Shown here in pieces: positions 59,304 to 64,000 of a stretch of 64,000 nt of DNA. Location of the stretch: the NCBI GenBank assembly GCA_027924585.1, contig BSBM01000712.1, positions 754,001 through 818,000 on the forward strand, in the 5' to 3' direction. This DNA comes from Larix kaempferi (Eukaryota > Streptophyta > Pinopsida > Pinales > Pinaceae). Position 1 is the first letter of the stretch, and the number at the start of each line of letters is the position of its first letter. The position numbers were made by a program, and so were the translations under genes. A model generated the notes under the pieces. It saw nothing but the letters and a program-made list of their open reading frames with translations. It made no database searches and had not been told where the DNA came from.

Positions 59304-59937
59304 TGTTAAGGATCGACATATGTGAATGAATGTTGAATGCATAAGTATTTCTAAGTCAGATGAATGCAGAATTTGAATTGGGTAAACACTTATGCCAGTG
59401 AAGTCTGTATAGTGCGATTCCCTGAGCGCAACACCGTGTTGAATATTGTAACTTCTAAGAATATTATTATTGTACATTATTATTCCGGAGATGTTTCATC
59501 CCTCCGAGGCAATTCTATTATGTATCCGGAGATGTTTATTCCTCCGATGGTTTGTGGGAACTAGGGTTATTAGACCCACCATGTGGGGGTTGGCCCTGAG
59601 TTTATATTTTAGGGGTTATTAGACTTCTCAAGTAGAGGTCGGCCCCATTAGGGTTTTTGGTCAGTTGAGATCTAATATAAATAGAGGAGAGGAGCTCCTC
59701 ATTTGATACACACTCACAACTCAGAAAAGTAGCGCACTTGTCTGGGAGGTTTGTTCAGGAGGTGGAGAAGGAGGTCTAGTCTTGGAGCACATCTTGTATT
59801 TTGTTTGATCATCTTATTGAGGAAAGCTTTGATGGGTTTTCTACCCCATGAGGGTTTCCCAGGGTAAATTCTGTGTCTATCTTGTGATTATGTTTCTTTC
59901 AGTGATCTTGCTAGTCTATTTGGTTTAAAACTTAACA
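59304..59937 (+). repeat. 5' LTR of terminal copia element
   Basis: The right end is certain: CTTAACA directly before the primer site. The left end is proposed at 59304 because TGTTAAG there mirrors it. TATA box TATAAATAG at 59676-59684. CCGGAGATGTTT occurs twice (near 59484 and 59527), each followed by CTCCGA, and GGTTATTAGAC occurs twice (near 59565 and 59613). Confidence 0.65.
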
Positions 59938-59949
59938 TGGTATCAGAGC
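59938..59949 (+). other. Primer binding site of copia element
   Basis: TGGTATCAGAGC, initiator-Met tRNA type, directly after the LTR. Confidence 0.85.
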
Positions 59950-60260
59950 TATCCTGAATAGGACATCTTTCACAAGGTAAAAATATATCTCTCTCTCTCT
60001 CCAGTGAAAATTAGGGTTTCTGCAAAAAGTTGGTATTATTGAATTCTGATTGCATGGCTAGATAGCCCTTCTCAAAACCAATCTTTTGATCCCTAGATCG
60101 AACTTTTTGGTTGGGTAGAACTCCGGGAAAGTCAAACCCTAATTTTACCAAAAGTGCGATAAACCAGAAATTTTGTCCCAGGATCCGAAAAACTAAAAAG
60201 GTTAAAGTTTCCAGGTAAGTACTATTCTATATCTTGTCTCTTGGACTCCCCCAAGAGAAG

Positions 60261-63200
60261 ATGGCTCCAAGCACTAAGCTTGAAGACAAGTTAGAAGGTA
60301 TAGAGAATTTCCGGGCATGGAAATATAGAATTGGTCTCATTCTTGAAGAGAATGATCTTGCTCAGTATATCAAGGATGAAGTTACAGAACCTGAAGGAGA
60401 GGAAGCCAAAGAGAAGCATAGAAAGGATTTGATTAGGGCAAAGAGAATCATAGCTGATTCTATTAAAGACCACTTGATTCCCCAAGTGGCCTCCAAGAAA
60501 ACTCCAAAGGAAATGTATGATGCCCTAGGAAGAATGTATGAGGGAAAGAACATCAATAGGAAGATGAATCTAAGAACTCAGTTGAAGAGTACCAAGATGA
60601 ACAAAGGAGAATCCATTCAAGACTACTTCTCAAGGGTCTCCCAAATCAAGGAGCAACTAGATGCCATTGGTGATACTCTTGATGAAGATGAACTTGTGAT
60701 GACTGCTCTAAATGGTCTCACTAGACCTTGGGAGTCATTTATACAAACTATGTGTGCCAGAAAAGAAAGTATGAAGTTTGATGTAGTGTGGGAGTATTGT
60801 GTTCAAGAAGAGGCTAGGGTAGCTAACAGAGAAGCACTCCTCAAGGAGGATGACCAAGCCTTGGCTACTCACACCAAAAGAAGAAGAATGGGTCACTTCA
60901 AGGAAGTTGACCACAAAGGATCTCAACACTTCTCTAAATTTAAAAGGAGTAGAGGATCCAATCCAGTAAGAGATCTCTCCACAGTCCAGTGTTACAGTTG
61001 TTTTAAACTAGGACACATGGCCAGATTTTGCCCTTCACAAAAGAAGAAGAAGTTTGTACACAAAAGACACCATGCACATATGGCAAAAGATGATAGTGAA
61101 GAAGAAGAAGAAGAAGAGGAAGAGGAAAGGCCCCGAAGGAAAAGATCTAAAGTAAAGAAAGAAGATCCAGAAGAATATTTCCTATTCTCTGCACTCTCTG
61201 GATTTGTATCTCCTAGAGAAGATACATGGCTCATTGATAATGGTGCTTCTAAGCACATGACAGGTCAAAGAAAGACTTTCTCAAATCTTGAAGAAAAGTC
61301 TTCTACACAAAAGGTATCTCTAGGAGATGATTACCAATATCCTATCAAGGGGATTGGTGAAGCAAGATACAATCTAGATTCTGGAACACCCTTAAAGATG
61401 AAAGAAATTTTATATGTTCCAGGATTGAAGAAGATCCTACTCTCTATCTCAGCACTAGATAAGAAAGGTTTTAGATTTGCCTTCATAGATGGTCAAGTAC
61501 TTATGTGGCCCAAAGGAAAATCTATTGAAGATGCAGTTGTCATTGGTGAAGAGGAAGGAGGCCTCTATAAGCTCAAGGGACATCTAGAAGTTGCCCTTGC
61601 TCATGAAATCTCTAGCCCCAGTGAGCTATGGCACAGAAGATTAGCTCACATTAACTATAAAGCCCTACCCTATGTAAGCAAGGTGGTCATAGGATTACCA
61701 GACTTAAAGGTTGATCATAATGGATCATGTAAAGGATGTGAAAAAGGGAAGAATATCAAGAACCCTTTTCCAAAGAGTCAAACAAAGACTAAGAACATTC
61801 TGGAGCTAATACATTCAGATGTGTGTGGACCAATTCCCACCACTTCCCTAAGTGGTTTTGAATACTATCTCTCATTCATTGATGACTATTCAAGGAAGAC
61901 ATGGATATACTTTCTAAAAGGTAAGAATGAAGTCTTTGAAAAATTCAAAGAGTTCAAGGCCTTAATAGAAAACCTCTCAGAAAAGAAAATCAAGATTCTC
62001 AGAACTGATAATGGGGGAGAATATACTTCAAAGGACTTTGAAGACTTTTGTAAGGAAGCCGGAATCAAGAGGGAACTAACCACTCCCTACAATCCTCAAC
62101 AAAATGGGGTGGCTGAAAGAAAGAATAGAACCAGCATGGAAGCTGTAAAAACTCTGATACATGATCAAGATCTACCTATGTATTTATGGGCCGAAGCAGC
62201 TAGGACAGCAGTCTATGTGCAGAATAGACTTTCCCATAGTGCTCTTGAATTCAAAACTCCAGAAGAAGTGTTCACAGGAAAGAAGCCTGAGGTAAGCCAT
62301 CTCAAAATTTTTGGTTTCCCTGTGTACATTCACATTCCAAAAGAAAAGAGAACCAAGTTGGATCCTTCTGGTAAGAAGGGAATATTTGTTGGGTACTGTG
62401 AATCATCCAAAGCCTTCAAAATTTACATACCAGCTTTTCATCATATGGAAATTAGTAGAGATGTAACATTTGATGAAGAAGCAGCTCTCAAGAAATCCAA
62501 GAAGTGTCAACTTGAAGAAATCTATGAAGAAGATACACCTCCTAGAATCATAGAAGCTGTGCACATTCCTGAAGATGATACTCCAGAGGATCATGACATG
62601 ATAGAACCACAAGAACCCCCTATTTCAGACTTATCTAGGAAAAGAAGGCCAGCATGGGCTAGAGACATTATTCAAGGAGCTGAAAAATATGGAGCTCCTG
62701 AAGGCTCCACTAGAGAAAGAAAGAAACCAAAGCTACTGTCCAACTATGTAGCCTTGATGTGTGATCTTGTGGATCAACATCCTACTAGCTATGAAGAGGC
62801 AGCTCAAAAGAAAGAATGGGTAGAAGCAATGACAGAAGAATATCAGTCAATCATGAAAAATGATGTTTGGGATATAGTTCCCAAACCAAAAGATAAAAGT
62901 GTGGTTTCTTCCAAATGGATTTTTAAGATAAAACATGCTGCAGATGGTAGCATTGAAAAATATAAGTCAAGATTTGTAGCCCGAGGATTCTCTCAGAAAG
63001 AGGGAATTGACTATGAAGAAACATTTGCACCAGTTGCTAGGTATACTTCAATTAGAACTACCATGGCACTTGCATCTATGATGAAGTGGAAATTACATCA
63101 AATGGATGTTAAAACAACTTTTCTGAATGGTGTAATTGAAGAAGAAGTCTACATAGAGCAACCACAAGGGTTCGAGGTTAAAGACGGGAGAACTCATGTA

Positions 63201-63991
63201 TGCAAACTGAGAAAGGCATTATATGGATTAAAGCAAGCTCCCAGAGTAAAGCTGACCCTAATCTCTATCTTAAGGTAATGGATGATGAACCAGTTATACT
63301 ACTGTTATATGTAGATGATCTATTTCTAACAGAAAATGAGAAACAAATTATTGAATGCAAGAAGAAGCTTTCTTCAGAATTCGAGATGAAAGATCTCGGA
63401 TTAATGCACTACTTCTTAGGTCTAGAAGTATGGCAAGAACCAAAAGGAATCTTTCTAAATGAAGGTAAGTATGCTGTGGAGATTCTAAAAAGATTTGATA
63501 TGTTGGAGTGTAAAGCCATGGCCACCCCCATGGACTCCAACTTGAAGTTATTAATTAATGACACATCAGAATTAGTGGACATAACTCTATATAGACAAAT
63601 CATTGGGTCTTTAAGGTATTTAACAAATACTAGGCCAGATATATGCTTTGTCGTAAATACCCTGAGTCAGTATTTAGTAGAACCTAGAAAGGTTCACTTA
63701 ATAGCTGCAAAGCATGTGATGAGGTACCTAAAGGGTACTTTAGATTTTAGTCTATATTATCTTGGAAATCATGAACTTAATTTACATGGTTACTCAGACT
63801 CTGATTGGGCAGGAAGTATCTTAGAGAGAAAGAGTACATTAGGTGGATGTTATAGTCTTGGATCTTCCATGATCTCATGGTTTAGCAAGAAACAATCTAG
63901 TGTGGCTCTCAGTACCGCTGAAGCAGAATACATAGCTTCCTACTCTGCTAGCTGTGAAGTAGTGTGGCTTCGAAAACTATGGAGTGTTTGA
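60261..63991 (+). pseudogene. Ty1/copia gag-pol polyprotein, broken once near 63245
   Basis: Open from ATG 60261 (an in-frame ATG at 60234 is less likely) to 63278. Order: UBN2-type gag (FRAWKYRIGLILEENDL...), CCHC knuckle CYSCFKLGHMARFC (60989-61030), an acidic Glu run, protease LIDNGASKHMTG (D at 61236; the family has D-S/T-G-A, here DNGA), GAG-pre-integrase (LWHRRLAHIN, CKGCEKGK), integrase with HSDVCGP, RTDNGGEY and GVAERKNR (DDE complete), then RT (VPKPKDKSVVSSKWIFKIK, QMDVKTTFLNG). At about 63243-63250 the usual WY...F-x-KS stretch after KQAPR is missing and the frame changes. It resumes as ADPNLYLKVMDD, LLYVDDLFL (63307 region), RNase H SDSDWAG and STAEAEYIA, and stops at 63989. The 3' LTR lies outside the window. 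Confidence 0.92.
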
Positions 63992-64000
63992 CTTAGAGAT

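Noticed and set aside
1-64000. CRISPR array, operon or bacterial defence system
   Set aside because: No regularly spaced repeats and no prokaryotic gene layout; the window is plant nuclear DNA with introns and retroelements.

Overview
The window looks like plant nuclear DNA, probably from a large repeat-rich genome such as a conifer or other gymnosperm. The organism is inferred from style, not proven. I recognise one intact host gene in 64 kb, a two-exon BAHD-type acyltransferase on the minus strand (26385-27870). Its start is fixed by a TATA box and its single phase-0 intron has GT/AG ends. Almost everything else is transposable-element sequence of several ages, much of it nested and broken by stops and frameshifts. 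No rRNA, intact tRNA, CRISPR array or prokaryotic feature was seen.

Layout. 1-2680: 3' two-thirds of a decayed Ty3/gypsy chromovirus (RT, RNase H, integrase, chromodomain), then LTR-like DNA. 6053-18700: an L1-type LINE on the minus strand, split by two LTR retrotransposons. One is an internally deleted Ty3/gypsy element (6304-10644; 387-bp LTRs, TSD AGCTT). The other is a gag-only element with no pol (12886-16020; 823/828-bp LTRs, TSD CTACT). 19660-20924: end of a Ty1/copia element with its 3' LTR. 22560-25060: a plus-strand LINE ORF1 joined to a 3'-UTR-like tail without ORF2. 26385-28340: the acyltransferase and its promoter. 28760-29830: copia gag/protease/pre-integrase remnant. 32270-38770: a near-complete minus-strand LINE with ORF1, endonuclease, reverse transcriptase and RNase H. 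39286-39959: a 674-bp candidate DNA transposon. 40613-53022: a 12.4-kb Ty3/gypsy element on the minus strand with 2.5-kb LTRs and TSD CTTTG. 55350-56170 and 57360-58380: gypsy-like fragments. 59304 to the window end: a fairly young Ty1/copia element lacking its 3' LTR in view.

Most interesting. (1) The 2.5-kb LTRs of the 12.4-kb element carry a sense ORF of 164 codons with no indel between the two LTR copies. Each copy has only CAG-to-TAG stops, at complementary codons, so the inserted parent probably had it fully open. (2) The 3.1-kb gag-only element encodes one ~379-codon frame whose C-terminal part has a 39-codon tandem repeat. (3) Two TSD-supported insertions in one LINE give a relative order of events. 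(4) The 4.3-kb gypsy element has lost its RT and integrase cores yet keeps one reading frame and LTRs with 7 differences in 387 bases. (5) Three copies of TGACGTTTATT lie 295-386 bases upstream of the acyltransferase TATA box.
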